A stretch of DNA of 64,000 nt, from the NCBI GenBank assembly GCA_902806575.1, contig CADCXD010000001.1, positions 310,001 through 374,000 on the forward strand. Reading direction: 5' to 3'. The notes under the pieces were generated by a model that saw only the letters and a list, made by a program, of their open reading frames with translations, ran no database searches and was not told the origin of the DNA. The position numbers and the translations under genes were made by a program. The stretch comes from Jackrogersella multiformis (taxonomy: Eukaryota; Ascomycota; Sordariomycetes; Xylariales; Hypoxylaceae). This document shows, one piece after another, positions 45,274 to 57,640 of the stretch (positions are counted from its first letter, which is position 1; each line of letters opens with the position of its first letter).

Positions 45274-46648
45274 ATGTCAGCGACGACAACGACGAGGACG
45301 GAGGGCCAGGCTGCCGGGGCCGCCCAGAAACACCGAGCCTGTGATGAATGCCGTACGTGTGGCAACCACTCACTAGTGTCGTGGATCAAGATTCGGACTT
45401 ACAATGGCCACAGGCACGCGTAAGCTAGCTTGCACCAAGGAGCCTGATGGCTGCTCCCGCTGTAAGCGTGAAAGCATCACATGCCACTACTCCCCCCAGA
45501 AGCCCATGGGTCGGCCTCGGAAGCGACCCCGAGACGAGCCGAGCATCGAGGATTCAGTTTTGACGCCAGCGCCGGCGATGAAGAACACGATGACGGAGAT
45601 CCCGCCCGATGCGGAAGACCCCGGTCTGGCCTTCATCAGCATGCTGAGCGGAGGAGACACCAGCTATCCTGACTACGATATGTTAGGAGGAGGAGGCGGG
45701 ACGCAGGCGAAGGGTTACCAGTTTGCTTTTGGATATACGGGGGATAGCTTGGGGGATATCGGATTCGATCCGGTGCCGCAGCACACGCCGTCGTTCCCCC
45801 TGTCGAATATCGATCCGTCCCTGTTCTTCTCGGAGACAGACCCCCCCAGCGCGGAGCAGGTACCAAACCTATCACCGAATTCGGTCGGCACCTCCGAGAG
45901 CGTGGGAAGTTTAAATAGTAACGGACCGACGCCGGCGCCGGCGGCAACGGAGGACTGCTCGCACACGGCGGCGCTATCCCTAGCCATCGAATCCATGCAG
46001 AAGACGCACGCGGACGTGGGGCGCGCGATCCAGGAAGCGCGCAGGGCGTCGCGGACGGCGTACGACGTGGTGTTCTGCCCCGTGTGCTCGTTCCGGATCG
46101 AGCCGCCCGAGCTCGCGGCGTCGGGCGACATCATGCGCAACTTCCAGAACCTGATGCTGCTCGCGGCGCTGATCCCCAGCATCGTGCACGCGTACGAGCG
46201 CATCCTGGCCGCGGTCGACGCGGTGGCGTGCCGCGCGACGGCGGAGCGCAGGCGCCTGGTGTTCAAGCTGGCCGCGCTGGGCGGCATCCTGTGGACCAAC
46301 CGCTCGGACTTCGCCGCCTGCGAGGAGCCGTGCGAGCTGGAGCACAAGGGGATGGAGCCCAGCCTGTGGCGGCTGACGGTGCGCGCGCTGCTCAAGGCCG
46401 ACGTGTACGGGCTCTCGGCCCTGGACACGGTCGACACGCCGCCGCTGCACATCGGGCTCAAGGACATCGTGCTGCAGATGGAGCAGAAGAGCAAGGCGCG
46501 GCACGCGTACTTCGACGCGCTGGTCCGGTCCGGCGCGTGGAAGCCGCCGAGCTCCGGATTCAAGCTGCACACCCCCGGCGAGACGCCCACGTGCCAGAGT
46601 GTCATCGCTATCGCCAAGGAGAGCATCGATTCGCTTGTCATCGCCTGA
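45274..46648 (+). CDS. Zn(II)2Cys6 transcription factor
   Basis: Two exons, 45274-45352 and 45414-46648, join to 437 residues. The binuclear zinc cluster spans the intron: ACDEC at the end of exon 1 continues as RTRKLACTKEPDGCSRCKRESITCHY, giving Cys spacing 2-6-6-2-6, the family consensus. A basic RPRKRPRDEP segment follows and could be a nuclear signal. The middle is Gly/Ser/Pro-rich; the C-terminal half is a helical region (LMLLAALIPSIVHAYERIL). These factors bind CGG half-sites and regulate metabolism or secondary metabolites. The target is unknown. It sits 2 kb from any neighbour that could be its direct target. Confidence 0.92.
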
Positions 46649-48692
46649 GGCCATGGTCGGTTTGGCTTCGTCCGCGATGTGTGAAAATAGAATGGCGATG
46701 GATCGCGGCTTGGGCTTGGGCTTTCTCGGGTGCTGCTGGACTACGAATCCTAGGATGGAGGTGCTTAGGTCTTGCCTCGCCGGCTTTTGACTGCGCTGTG
46801 CGGCCTGTGAGGGATTCGTTCCCCCGTGACGGACTGTAGTCCGTGGCTGACTACTCTGCCTGGTTACATTGTACCTCCTGCGGTATGACGTTCCTACGAG
46901 CAGCTTACCAGCGGTCTGGGAAGGCCCCGAGCCGAGATTTGGTGTTTAAGTCCGGTCCAGCTACGGTACGTCGGCTTGTGTAAGAGCCATGATAAGATGT
47001 ATATTTGGCGCTGCTAACACGGCGACTGCTACTCCGATATTCACGGCTGCAGACGGCTCGCTGGCAGAAATATCCTTCCTGTTGTCGGCGTGTCGGCCTT
47101 GTGTTTATCTACCTAGGGTATGTGGCACACGTAAGTGTTTGTTTAGTGTAAGGTTACTAGCTAGCGGTTTAAGATACTGTAGCCTATGGTAGGCTTGTAT
47201 ATCGATTTAGCAGTGTTTCACTAGACCAAGAGACGGTTGATGTTGGAGATCTTGCGGCTGGCTAGATGTCACTCTGCTCGACTATCACGGATAGGTTTAT
47301 ACACGATGTCTGTTAATCAACGTTGTGTGTTCGATTTGGAAAGCTGCAGTTCTTAGGGCTTTGTAAGCTTTCCTATAAGGTGCAGTATCCTATTAGGACC
47401 GGAGTAGTGTAATGTGCTTACTTATACTACCTAGATACCTGTAGGGAATAGCAACGCCGCTGGCTTACGGGAGCTTCGCTAGCTAGCTACCTCATTAGTG
47501 CTAGTGCATCCGGGGTAACTAACATCCATATCTGCAGTATCCAATCAAAGGCAGACAATGTTTGAGTTGTCACGGCACAGCTGGAGCTTTTGTCTTTCTG
47601 TGTGAATTATGTGCTTACTTGCCTAGGAGGTATGTACGTTAAAATAGGTGGTGTTGGTGGTGGTGGTGGTGGTTTATTTTTGGCATCATGCGGCGAAGTG
47701 TAGCGTGTATTTCGGTTCAGGGGGGGAGAGGGGGGATTTCTTGCTAAGGCTGGGTTTTGTATGAAGTAGGTACCTAGGTACCCAGGTAGTACGGCAAGTC
47801 CGTTAAACCCGGACTTCGGGACTGCTAGGTACCTACCTAGGTATGGTTGGAATTTAGGCAAGTGCTTAAATACCTACCAAGGTAAGTTAAGACTCGGTAG
47901 CGGATATACCTCGTACCGACGCATTTAAGCTTGAACAACATCCTCAATTGGAACTTGGAACTTGGAAAAGTCTAGAAAGTCTAGAGAGTCTAAAAAGCTT
48001 CAAGTACCTGGGTGGGGTTAAAAGATGAAACTGTACCTCTATCCACCGTGAACTTTTAGTTAAGCATCAAGTCCCTGACTAGCGCGGAGGGACTTGGAAG
48101 GTTCTTAAGCACCTGCGCAGGTGTTACCTACCTCCTAAGGAACTTAAGTAGTTACCTAGGTACCATGTACATATTTAATGATGGTCAGTGCGTTTTTTTT
48201 TTTGGTTTTGACCATGCCACAATGGCCTTAGCTGAGTCAAAGTCAGCGAACCAATAAAGCAATAAACACCAATCTGGCATGTCGGAACTTTGGCCTTGCA
48301 TCATTTATTCAATTGAGGACACGGTTGTCTAGCACACATTAAAAGCTCACCAGGAGTTGGAATTATAATCACGAAACGAGCTTCGAGAATCGTCATCTTT
48401 CCCTCTTTATTACTTATTACTTTGACAACTATTTCTTTTTCCTAACCATATCGTTCCAAATCCAAACTCCATACTCAATACTCCATAACCCCGGCTGCTC
48501 GTCCGTGTCTATCGCTCCTCGGCATAAACAATATCTCTTCCATCTTCCTTCTTCCATCTTCCGTCTTACCAACTCTTTCCCCCTTTTCCCCCTTGCCTAC
48601 ATTCCTCGCGAGAAGCCATAGTATCTCTCCATCCTCGACGTCTTCGCGCGAAACAGCTGGCCTGGGAGACATAAACCGCGACAACACCAAAA
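46649..48692. other. Intergenic with many AGGTACC motifs
   Basis: About 2 kb. ACCTAGGT at 47772, 47835 and 48154 (start positions), a GGTGGT run near 47650 and a poly-T near 48195. A short tandem AAAGTCTAGA-like stretch lies near 47965-48000. No gene. Confidence 0.55.
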
Positions 48693-49869
48693 ATGGCCCA
48701 GATCAGAGGTACAGCCGGATACCACCTCGGTGGCCCGAACCCCTTTGGCGGTCCCAAAAGCGACGTTGCCGACCCGAGTCCCCTCGACGCAATCAGGGAA
48801 CAAACCAGTAAGATCGAGGATATCTTGGATACTATCAGCGAACCCATTAAGCCGTACGTCGACGCGTCCTCGTCTATGCCTACGCCTACGTCTACTCTTA
48901 CGCCTCCAATACAAGAGCATAGTTTTTTATTTACAGCTACTTCAAGTTGGAAATAGACCAGAGGCGATGCTAACCTGCTGTTGTGCTATAGATATCTGCC
49001 GGCTATTGGGCGTTTCCTAATCGTTGTCACATTCCTCGAGGATGCCCTAAGAATTATAACACAATGGAACGACCAGCTAGTATACTTGAATTCCTATAGG
49101 CATAGTACGTCCAACCATCTATTCCAACAGTCTACAAGTCTGCAGGTCGATATTCCTTAGCTGACCAAGATCGCTAGTTCCCGGAGGCCTGACACACCTG
49201 TTCCTCATCGTGAACGTCATGACCATGTTCGCATGCTCTACCCTCGTTATCATCCGAAAGTACTCCGACTACGCCGTTGCCGGCCTCATGGGCGTCGTTG
49301 TCACCCAGGCCCTCGGATACGGCCTGATCTTTGACCTCAACTTCTTCCTCCGAAACCTATCCGTCATTGGCGGGCTGGTCATGGTGCTGTCCGACTCTTG
49401 GGTTAGGAAGACCAAGGCGTTCGCAGGCCTGCCCCAGCTCGACGAGAAGGACCGAAAGATGTACTTCCAGCTCGCGGGCCGTATCCTCCTAATCTTCCTC
49501 TTCATCGGGTTCGTCTTCAGCGGAGAATGGTCCGTCTGGAGAATTGGTGTGTCCGTGATCGGCCTGATTGCTTGCGTCATGGTCGTGGTTGGATTCAAGG
49601 CCAAGTTCAGCGCTACTCTCCTCGTTGTCATCCTGAGCGTCTTCAACATCTTGGTGAACAACTTCTGGACTGTAAGTTCTTACGACGGAGAAACAGTATC
49701 GGTAATTAGATGGGCTAACATTCTGGCGTAGCTTCACGAGCACCACCCCCACAAGGACTTCGCCAAATACGATTTCTTCCAGATCCTGTCCATCGTCGGC
49801 GGACTCCTTCTGCTCGTTAACAGCGGCCCCGGGCAATTCAGCATCGACGAGAAGAAGAAGGTCTACTAG
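48693..49869 (+). CDS. ERV29: ER cargo receptor Erv29 (SURF4 family)
   Basis: Four exons: 48693-48853, 48992-49104, 49178-49671 and 49732-49869, joining in frame to 301 residues. The SURF4/Erv29 core is clear: VVTFLEDALRIITQWNDQL, GLTHLFLIVNVMTMFACSTLV, VTQALGYGLIFDL, and WTLHEHHPHKDFAKYDFFQ. About six or seven hydrophobic spans are expected. It cycles between ER and Golgi as a receptor that packages soluble secretory proteins into COPII vesicles (yeast Erv29, mammalian SURF4). The C-terminus ends KKVY, a dilysine ER retrieval signal. The second intron carries a duplicated GCTAG. Length matches yeast (310). Confidence 0.95.
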
Positions 49870-51989
49870 GCGACCAGGGTTTTGCCAGACCAGACCAAAA
49901 AAAGAAAAAGAAAAGTCTACTACTGGTGGTATCTCGCATCGCGACCGCCAGGCCAGGCCAGGCCGGGGCCCGGCTCATCTCCGCACACCACGCGCCGTGC
50001 CGATGCCGATGCCGATGCCGACCGGGGCAACGCATCATCATCATGCGGCGTAACAGGCGTAGAGCAAATTTTTTTATATAAAAAGTTATATTATTATCAT
50101 TATTACTATTATTATTTTCAGCCGGGGAAAAAGGGAAAGACTCAGCTGAAACTGGCACTGGCACTGGCACTGGCACTGGCGCGACATCAAACTCTGGCGA
50201 GCCAAAACCTCCGAATTGGGGGAGCCGGCGCGAAGAGCACGGACAAGAAAAGAAAGAAACGAGAGAGAAGAAAAGGAAAGGCAGTCTATACAAATTAAAG
50301 GGAATGAAATTAGGCTTCATACCCGTGTGTTTGTTTGTGTGTGTGTATGTGTGTTTGTGTAATGCAATGTTATGTAATGTAATGTAATGTCCGTGTAGCC
50401 TTGAGACTGCTGCTCTCTTTACGTGATCGCCTTGTAGAGTCGGCTTCTGCTAGCTGTTGGCCCCATCTGTGGAGTGCCGGCTGTTGTTGCGAATTCAGCT
50501 AATCTAAGTACTATTTTAGGCGTCGAGATATCATGGGATGGCTGCGCTGAGTACCTAGCTGGGTAGGTAGGTATATAAAGGTACTCTTAATGCCTCCATC
50601 GTACTTCTAGGTAGACTGGCGAGGTGCGTAGAGCGGTCGAGGGGTAAGACGGTGGGTGCGCTGTGTAGCCTAGCCCCTTTTCATAATAGGGGTTAACGGT
50701 TTTCTTTGTGAATCGGATAGTGGGGCGGGATGGAAAAGGGGGCTGCTTTTACGCTTTCGATTTTTCTTTTTCTTTTACGAAACGAAAGGGTTATTATGGG
50801 TTCATTGCTTTTCTTAAATCGGTATTTATAAGTGAGCGTAAGTAAGTGTATAATGGGTTTTATATTAAGTTTCTGAGTTGCGCGGTCATATTGCGTGGAG
50901 CGGTATAGGATGTGTACCTAGGTAAGTAAGTCGGGTAGTATAGGAAAAATATCGTGTAATTTTACATATTATCGATTTCCTACTCGGGATAGAGGTATGT
51001 AAGTCGCTTTACTACTTACCTGGTATACGGGAGCAAATATCATGGAACAGGTTTGAAGTATTCCTCATATTTCAAAGCTCTTTAGTATAATACTGCGATG
51101 ACCAAAGTGTGTTTCCCTCTAGGCGGAGATCACGACAACGTTTTATAAGAGTTGGCTTTATGTACAGACGTGAGTCCAACTTAGGTATTTCAGTTATTGG
51201 CTGGTAGTTCATCACTCGAATTTGTGTTGGTGCTAAACACATACTAATAATGTTTTCATGACTAGGTACTTCATTTCGTTAAAAAGTATATATAAATAAT
51301 ACCTTTTTAAACCAAGTCTTACCTCTAACACACAACTATCCAATTTATATAGTTAGAAGGATTAATTATCAAGTTTAGTTTATTCACGAATTCTATTATA
51401 TTACCATTATCTTATACTTACTAAGGCATCAACGTAAGTATTACAAAATCAAACTTTACGTTCTGATATCTAGGTACCTAATTAGAGATAAATAATACAC
51501 ACGTGGTATAGAAGCCTTAAAGCTGGAGTGTTTGGAATATGCAAATGAAGTCTTTTAAGACCTCCCATGTAATTAGCTAAACGAATCCCATGTGACTGGA
51601 ATCAACACGGCTGGGAAAGGCCAGGGGCTAAAACGCTTCCAAGCTCTGGCTGATATGTCGAAGATGGACAACGGTAATTGTATATGACTGCTGCATCACT
51701 TGCAGGAGGGCGCTTAATTGGTGTTATGAGCAATTACGGGATGTGATTGGGGAGTCAGCTTCCTATATTTCTATATCTATCAAACGGTGTTGGTGCAAGT
51801 TGCATGGACGATGTGACATCGCCCCCTTTCCGAGACACAAAACATCCGTTCCCATCAGAACTCATCAGCTTTATGGAACTCCCCATTCCTTCGTATAAAA
51901 TCGAACTCTTGGGGCTGATGGTATTATACATGTAGAAAATTATTTCGTCTTAAATTCAATCTTTGAAATCCACTCCCTATCGAGACACA
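49870..51989. other. Intergenic with microsatellites
   Basis: Holds hexanucleotide repeats at 49999-50020 (GCCGAT) and 50151-50180 (ACTGGC), GT-rich DNA at 50325-50362 and AATGT repeats at 50361-50390. The rest is AT-rich. No gene visible; ACCTAGGT at 50916-50923. Confidence 0.6.
49999..50180. repeat. GCCGAT and ACTGGC hexanucleotide microsatellites
   Basis: Two in-frame-length hexamer arrays lie within the 3' UTR region of ERV29, separated by poly-A/T-like DNA. Confidence 0.75.
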
Positions 51990-54827
51990 ATGGCAGATGA
52001 CAAGGAAGACGAGTTAAGAATGCTTCGGCGGCTTGCTAAAAGCTATGGCATCTCTTTCAAGCGGCCTGCCGACGAGTGGCCCGACGCTCATAAAAGGCGT
52101 TTCCGTGACGTTCAAGAGCTGGGGGATAAGAAATTTAGCACCTACGCCGAGAACGTCACCGTCCGGTCGGTCGAAGAGCCGTGGACGCGGCAAATTAAAT
52201 CACGAGCCCAGTGGGTGGTGACTCGGGCATGCGATCTGGCCATCAACGTTCAGCCAAAGGAGAACGGGTGGCGTTTGGGACTCGAGAACGACGTTATACA
52301 CAGGTTCCTGGTCGAGGTTGCGTGGTACGTTCACATCATCCACCTAGCCTTCCGAACAAATGCGAGTTCGGCGATATCTAATGTAGACCAAGCCCCAAGT
52401 GCCGAGCACGGATCTGGCGATCAGAAATCGAAGCGACCGACAACAAGATAAACGGCCAATCGGTGCAAGGACTAGAAGAACGTAGGAAAAATCGCAAGCC
52501 GTGTCAATGCCCGCTTGAAACCCGCCCCCAGGACTAGTATGACGGCGCGTCCTCTCTTCGCTTAGGCGCAATGCTTACGATGGTGATAGTTACGAAATAG
52601 GCACGAGTCTGCTTTTTGACGATCGCGTGGAGGAGATCGTGATGCTTGATAGCGCATTAAAAACCTTGCCGAAGAAAAAAGTGCCCGATCGTGCCTTTGG
52701 ACTGAAAACCACGGACAAGGTGAATAAACTTCTAACGAGACTGGAGGTTCGGATCGCCGCCACCACCACCGAAGCCGTGGAATTCACCCCGTTCAAGCTT
52801 GCGACGAACCCGCCAATCTTCCCTTTCCTCATCCTTGAAGCAAAATCCGATTCGAGCAGAAATGGCTTTCATGATATCCAGACGCAAACTGCCTTCCCCA
52901 TCTGGAAGTTTCTAACGCTACAGAGACAGCTGCAGCTGAAGACAGGATGCGCCACCGAAGAGCCCTTGGTCTGGTTTCTCGGCAATAGGGGTAGTGAGTG
53001 GAAAGTCTACGGCTGCTATGTGGATGTGTTGGATGACAAACCTCGATATGTGAGCCAACCATCTTGAATTTCTTCGTATAAACTTTTATGTTTACATCAG
53101 ATCAGAATATCCACCCTCTCTGGGGCGGGGACCTGACGACCCATGATGGGGCCTTGCAGCTCATACTCATCGTCGATTACATCTTGGACTGGGCGAGGGA
53201 TATATATCGACCCTCCATTATGAGTGAACTGAAATGCTTGGTAACCGGGAAAGACTACGATGAAGTTAGTCTGGATCTCGAAAGCGACATCTATTCAGTA
53301 GGGGATAGAGTCTTTGATTGGATCCAACCGCCGGCCGACAATGTCGAGTTCGAAGAGCATTTCGAAACGGTCGTCGAGGACCCCGAACCGAGAACGGAGA
53401 CTGCTCCTACGCCGCTCGCACGGCCAAGCGATCTACTAGACAATTTGCCAAACACCAAACTTGGCTCTTTCCGGTCTGCTTCGCAGGTCAACTACCGCTT
53501 CAACAGCCTCAACATCACGGAAGAGAACGTAGAGAGTCTCCTAGTCATCAGCGAAGAACCCGACGACAGCCTGTCCATGAGTTCATCGCACGCGCAAAAC
53601 CTGGACACCCAGCTACGATCCTCCGGCGAGCTGATTGTAACTACCCAGCATACCTTGGACGAGATCGAATTCATGTGGACCGGCGAAAAGCGAAAAACCG
53701 ACTCCCCCTTTTCCGCGGCGTCTGAAGTCGAAGTCTACGTTATCCTCGAGTACCGTTGCTTCCTCGGGCCCTCTTGGGACATCATCAGAGAGCTGACCTG
53801 CTTCGCCGTCTCCAAGCCGGCCTTTGGCGTCCTGCAGGAATGCGCTGCGTCGAAGGGGGGATACCGAGCCGGGGAGCTTCCCAACGTGTCGAACACCAGC
53901 CCGAGCACGTCGCTGTACGAAGCCGTCGAGTGCCTGCTGTCGGACTCGGCCTCGCAGGCTCTCCAGGCCTCGATCTCGAGCACGCTTATTTCGATATACC
54001 CGGTCCCGGCCAAGAAGAGCTCGGAGCTCTCGTCGCCGGGCCTAGGCTTCCGCAGCCTGCACCATTCCCTGATCGGCCGGACGGTCGAGGAGTACTCGAA
54101 ATGCGCCCGCAACCGCACTTCGAAACGCCTGCAGCTGATCCCCCTCTCGCAGTACCTGAGGACGGGCGGCAAGGGACGGCAAGGATACGAAGCCTTCATC
54201 CGCCGGAAAAAGGCGGAATTCGAAACCTGGTCTTCGAGATACCGCCGCAGGACGGCTAATCGGTCGTTTGAACGAAGGTCGGCCAGGTTGGCCTGCATTC
54301 CGGAGTCAAACTGCCACAGCTATCCGTGTAGCAGATGCAGTAAAGGACGGCGTGTGCCGATTGAAGATTTCGTAAAATTACACGGTAGAATAATACCATC
54401 TTGGGAGCGTGATATCAGACTACTAAATGACGACCCATATGTAATATATGCAGCGCACTGGGAGTCTATCCGCGCACCCCGTTCGAAAAACAACACAGTT
54501 CTCGTGAAGGCAGCCAGCGTAGACGCGGCAGGCAAGATTCAACTAATGCAGAATGGTTTCTGCCTCTTCGTTCTCGGGACGGGGCCGGAAATCAAAGAGG
54601 GCGGCTCTATCGCAGCGGTTCTCGAGGACCACCTTAGCAGCGAGCTGGTGCATCACACTTTGATCCACGCATCTCCATTAAGCGAGCGAAGACCCGAATA
54701 CGGCGTCCTCTGGAACCTTCGACATCCGTATAGTCACTGTGCCCTGGAGGACCAGAGAGACATCGAAGCTTGGGTTGAAGAGTTGAAAGGAGGGCACAAA
54801 CCTAAGGGGTCTGTTAACACGAAGTAG
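51990..54827 (+). CDS. Large protein with PD-(D/E)XK nuclease-like core
   Basis: A four-exon model fits: 51990-52324, 52393-52500, 52566-53049 and 53106-54827, in frame, 882 residues. Exon 2 supplies a CPKC pair and a charged segment. Exon 3 has PDR at 188-190 and FLILEAKS with Glu239 and Lys241, spaced like the PD ... ExK of this nuclease superfamily; Gln/Thr residues follow at HDIQTQTAF. The rest is long and mostly unknown (WGGDLTTHDGALQL; a second Cys cluster CHSYPCSRC near 400 residues downstream). I recognise no named gene; similar fungal proteins are annotated as PD-(D/E)XK nuclease-like, and whether they cut nucleic acid is unproven. The second intron (52501-52565) is the least certain join, used because the alternatives hit a TAG. 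It looks lineage-specific. Confidence 0.7.
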
Positions 54828-55114
54828 ACGGGTTTGTGGGACCACTCGCGGATTATTTTGTACTATTTACGAGGGTCGAACATAAGAGTGTGCCACGGCA
54901 GTTGTGAAATCATTTCGTAACAGGGGGGAAAACGACAATTAAGGCATGTCAACGTCACTGAAAATATCGAGCAAGTGGATTCTAAGTCCTTCTAGGACTG
55001 CCCAAACGACGGCGAGTACTTACTAGAGCAGTTGTAGAGAACATTCATTTTTATGTATTTGTAATTTCTTTCTATGGTACAGGTAATTAGCACGGCTGCG
55101 GATTTCTAGCAAGC

Positions 55115-56961
55115 TCATGTCTCTTTGACTTTGGATGCCGCAGACCTCGGGATAATCCCGCTCTCTTGGACTAATTTCAAAAGGCACCACATGTAGCAGA
55201 GAGCAAAGCCGGCGGCGCCGATGCCGACGTTGGCAACAACCCAAAGGTCGGGCTTGTCAGGGGGCGGGATGACAAAGAAGTCTAGCATATGCCAGGAACA
55301 CATGGCGAGGTAGAAAACGCCATGGACAATTGCTGTCAGCCACTGAACCCAGATGTTCTGTCCTTCTTCAAAGTAAGCACTGATTGACACAGGGGGAAGA
55401 CCCAGTAGATATGCCCATAGGAGTGTTAAGACCGCGTACGGCACCCGTAGGTCAACTCTCTCCAGCAATGGAAACATCGTCCATATGCCGACAAGATTAC
55501 CGAACCCGACCCAGGCCCTGATATCCTTCCCTAGCCCTTGCTTCCCGGCAAGGAGTACGGTCATGGGGAGAAGAGGAAGAAGAGCACTCTTCTCATGGAC
55601 CTGATAACTGAATAGGAAGAAACCCCAAGCAGTAGCGCTAAAGGCATATGGTAGAAGTTCCTTGCGCGGCTTGAAAAATATAATTGCGCACGGCGAGGCG
55701 ATGGAGGCTAGAGTCGCAAGTAGTGAGATTCTCTGTAGAAGCTCTGTCGGATATTTTCGCAACTTAATGACTACATTAGCTGCGCACCAGAAGTTGGCGA
55801 CTTTGTCTTCAAATAGTCCCCGCGCGAAAGGGAAGACTCGGTGGATCATTTGAACCATCTGCTCAACAATTGGATAGTATAAAGCTTCCGTGTCTAGATA
55901 GGCTGAGAGAAAGGCGAAAATAGGGAGCGGAGGTCGAGGGCCATCAAGATCAGGTCGCGAGTCAATCCCTCGGCCGGCATCATATAGGGCACCAAAGATT
56001 ATTGGTAGGACAAGTACCGCGAATGATGCAAGAGTGACGGCTGCAAGTCCCATAAACCGGCCAATGTTGATGCGAGGGAACGTACAGCTTCCTAGTAGGA
56101 ATGCGAACACGGCTGGCGCATAATACAGTGCCATCTGCTTGAATCCTAGAGCTGCGACGAAGAAAATAGCAGACCACATGTACCGCCCTGCTACCATACT
56201 AGACATGCTCGCCAAGACGAAACCGAGCATGACCGTGTTGTACTGGAAATGAACATGGTCGATAAGAATGGTAGCCGGCTGCATGAGTATGGCAACTAGC
56301 GCTACCGAAGCTGTCCACTGAGCAACTCCGAAGAGCCTGCTATATCTCCTGACGAATATTACGGCGGCAGGTATATAGATTAAGTACTCGGAAATGATGA
56401 CGGTTGCCCTCATGAAGACCTTGAGTGTTGGATCGTCTAGGCCTCTCGAGGTATATAGTGCGAACCAAGACGGATCGATGACGGATCCAACCTTGCCGAG
56501 TAGCCAGCTATGATATGCTGTCAAGGGAGGATAATCGAGACCCCACCACTGTAGGTCGTGGAAATACCATTGTGATATCGGCAGATGCGTCGTGATCTCC
56601 ATCCAATGCCTCTGTGCTTCGTAGTCTCCATACATCGGCGGTCTCTGAAAGCCTATGATAGAGAGCGTGTCAGGTAAGTCTAGCACGAATAGAGACGCAT
56701 CGAGCAAAGTTGCGACAAACCTGAATATCCCCAGAGTCCAGCAGCCCATCTAAACAGGCCGACGACCATTAGGATGAGCGGCAGAACCTCCCATTGCGAA
56801 AGAGAACTCCTAGCAGGCCATAGGAAAGCTGCTAGAGGGAATGAGGGAGTTCGAATTAGAGCTTCGGTTTTGACATGGACAGAGTTGGCGGAATTATCGA
56901 AATGCGTGGCCTTCTTAGTCTTGCGCCGCGGTTTGTGCGGCGATGGTGTGGCAGGGGCCAT
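55115..56961 (-). CDS. ALG6: Dolichyl-P-glucose:Man9GlcNAc2-PP-dolichol glucosyltransferase Alg6
   Basis: Two exons, 56721-56961 and 55115-56652, join to 592 residues with a 68-bp intron. The GT57 signature is present: MYGDYEAQRHWMEITTHLP followed by WGLDYPPLTAYHS, which separate Alg6 from Alg8 by context. About ten or eleven hydrophobic spans are expected. Alg6 adds the first glucose to the lipid-linked oligosaccharide on the ER luminal side, using dolichol-P-glucose, before oligosaccharyl transfer. The C-terminus ends KVKET, which reads as a KxKxx-type ER retrieval motif. A basic, hydroxylated N-terminal tail precedes the first membrane span. It diverges from palC over 679 bp. Confidence 0.94.
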
Positions 56962-57640
56962 AGTTCTATGGTCTTCACCTTTGGATTGTTGAATGCGATC
57001 TTGCTATTGAAGTCATTTGAAAGAAAGCTGTCCCAGAACTGGCCAGAACTGGGTCTTACGGACTATGACGGACTCTAACCAGGTGGCATTTATTTGTTTG
57101 TCGAAGATGAAGATGAAGATGAAGATGAAGATGAAGGTTCCAAGGTTCCATCTGACGAAATTTAGTCTAGAAAACATAGGACCCACTGTAGTACCTAGGT
57201 GTCTTCGTAACCTTATTTCGTAACTTATTATCGACAGGGGCCGTTACTTAGCGCGTTCCGAGGCACAGCGGGGATCAATTCCAGAAAGAGCTGGGGATTG
57301 GGGGTGTGGGGTTTGTGGCTGACGATAAGGCTAAACGGTGTGGCGCTCCCATATCCCCCGAATGATGCATACTCCGGGTTCACGAAAAGAAACTATCTCC
57401 TGTTTGCTACATATTCCGTAGTATTACAAAAGTCATGGCATGAATGAACAACTCAGGCTTAACAAGCCAAGTAAAGCTGGTCACTTGGCTTCGGTGATCT
57501 TTTTATGAAAGCCGTTTCTGTTTTCTACTTCTTTATGAAGAGAATAATGTTCTGATTTTAATCTATCTCATTCAAAGTGCTATAAGTTTAGAATAATTAT
57601 AAGATTTCTACATACCAAGTTACTACAATTACAATCCAAT
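56962..57640. other. Divergent promoter region, ALG6 and palC
   Basis: About 680 bp, with a GAAGAT hexanucleotide repeat at about 57103-57135 (near ALG6), ACCTAGGT at 57193-57200, and an inverted pair of PacC-type sites near palC annotated separately. Confidence 0.65.
57464..57491. promoter_or_regulatory. Inverted pair of PacC-type sites (GCCAAG ... CTTGGC) upstream of palC
   Basis: AAGCCAAG at 57464-57471 and its exact reverse complement CTTGGCTT at 57484-57491 are 12 bp apart, about 150 bp upstream of the palC start. GCCARG is the core recognised by the zinc-finger regulator PacC, the output of the Pal pathway (established). That PacC acts here is inference, but the symmetry and position are striking. 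Confidence 0.55.
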
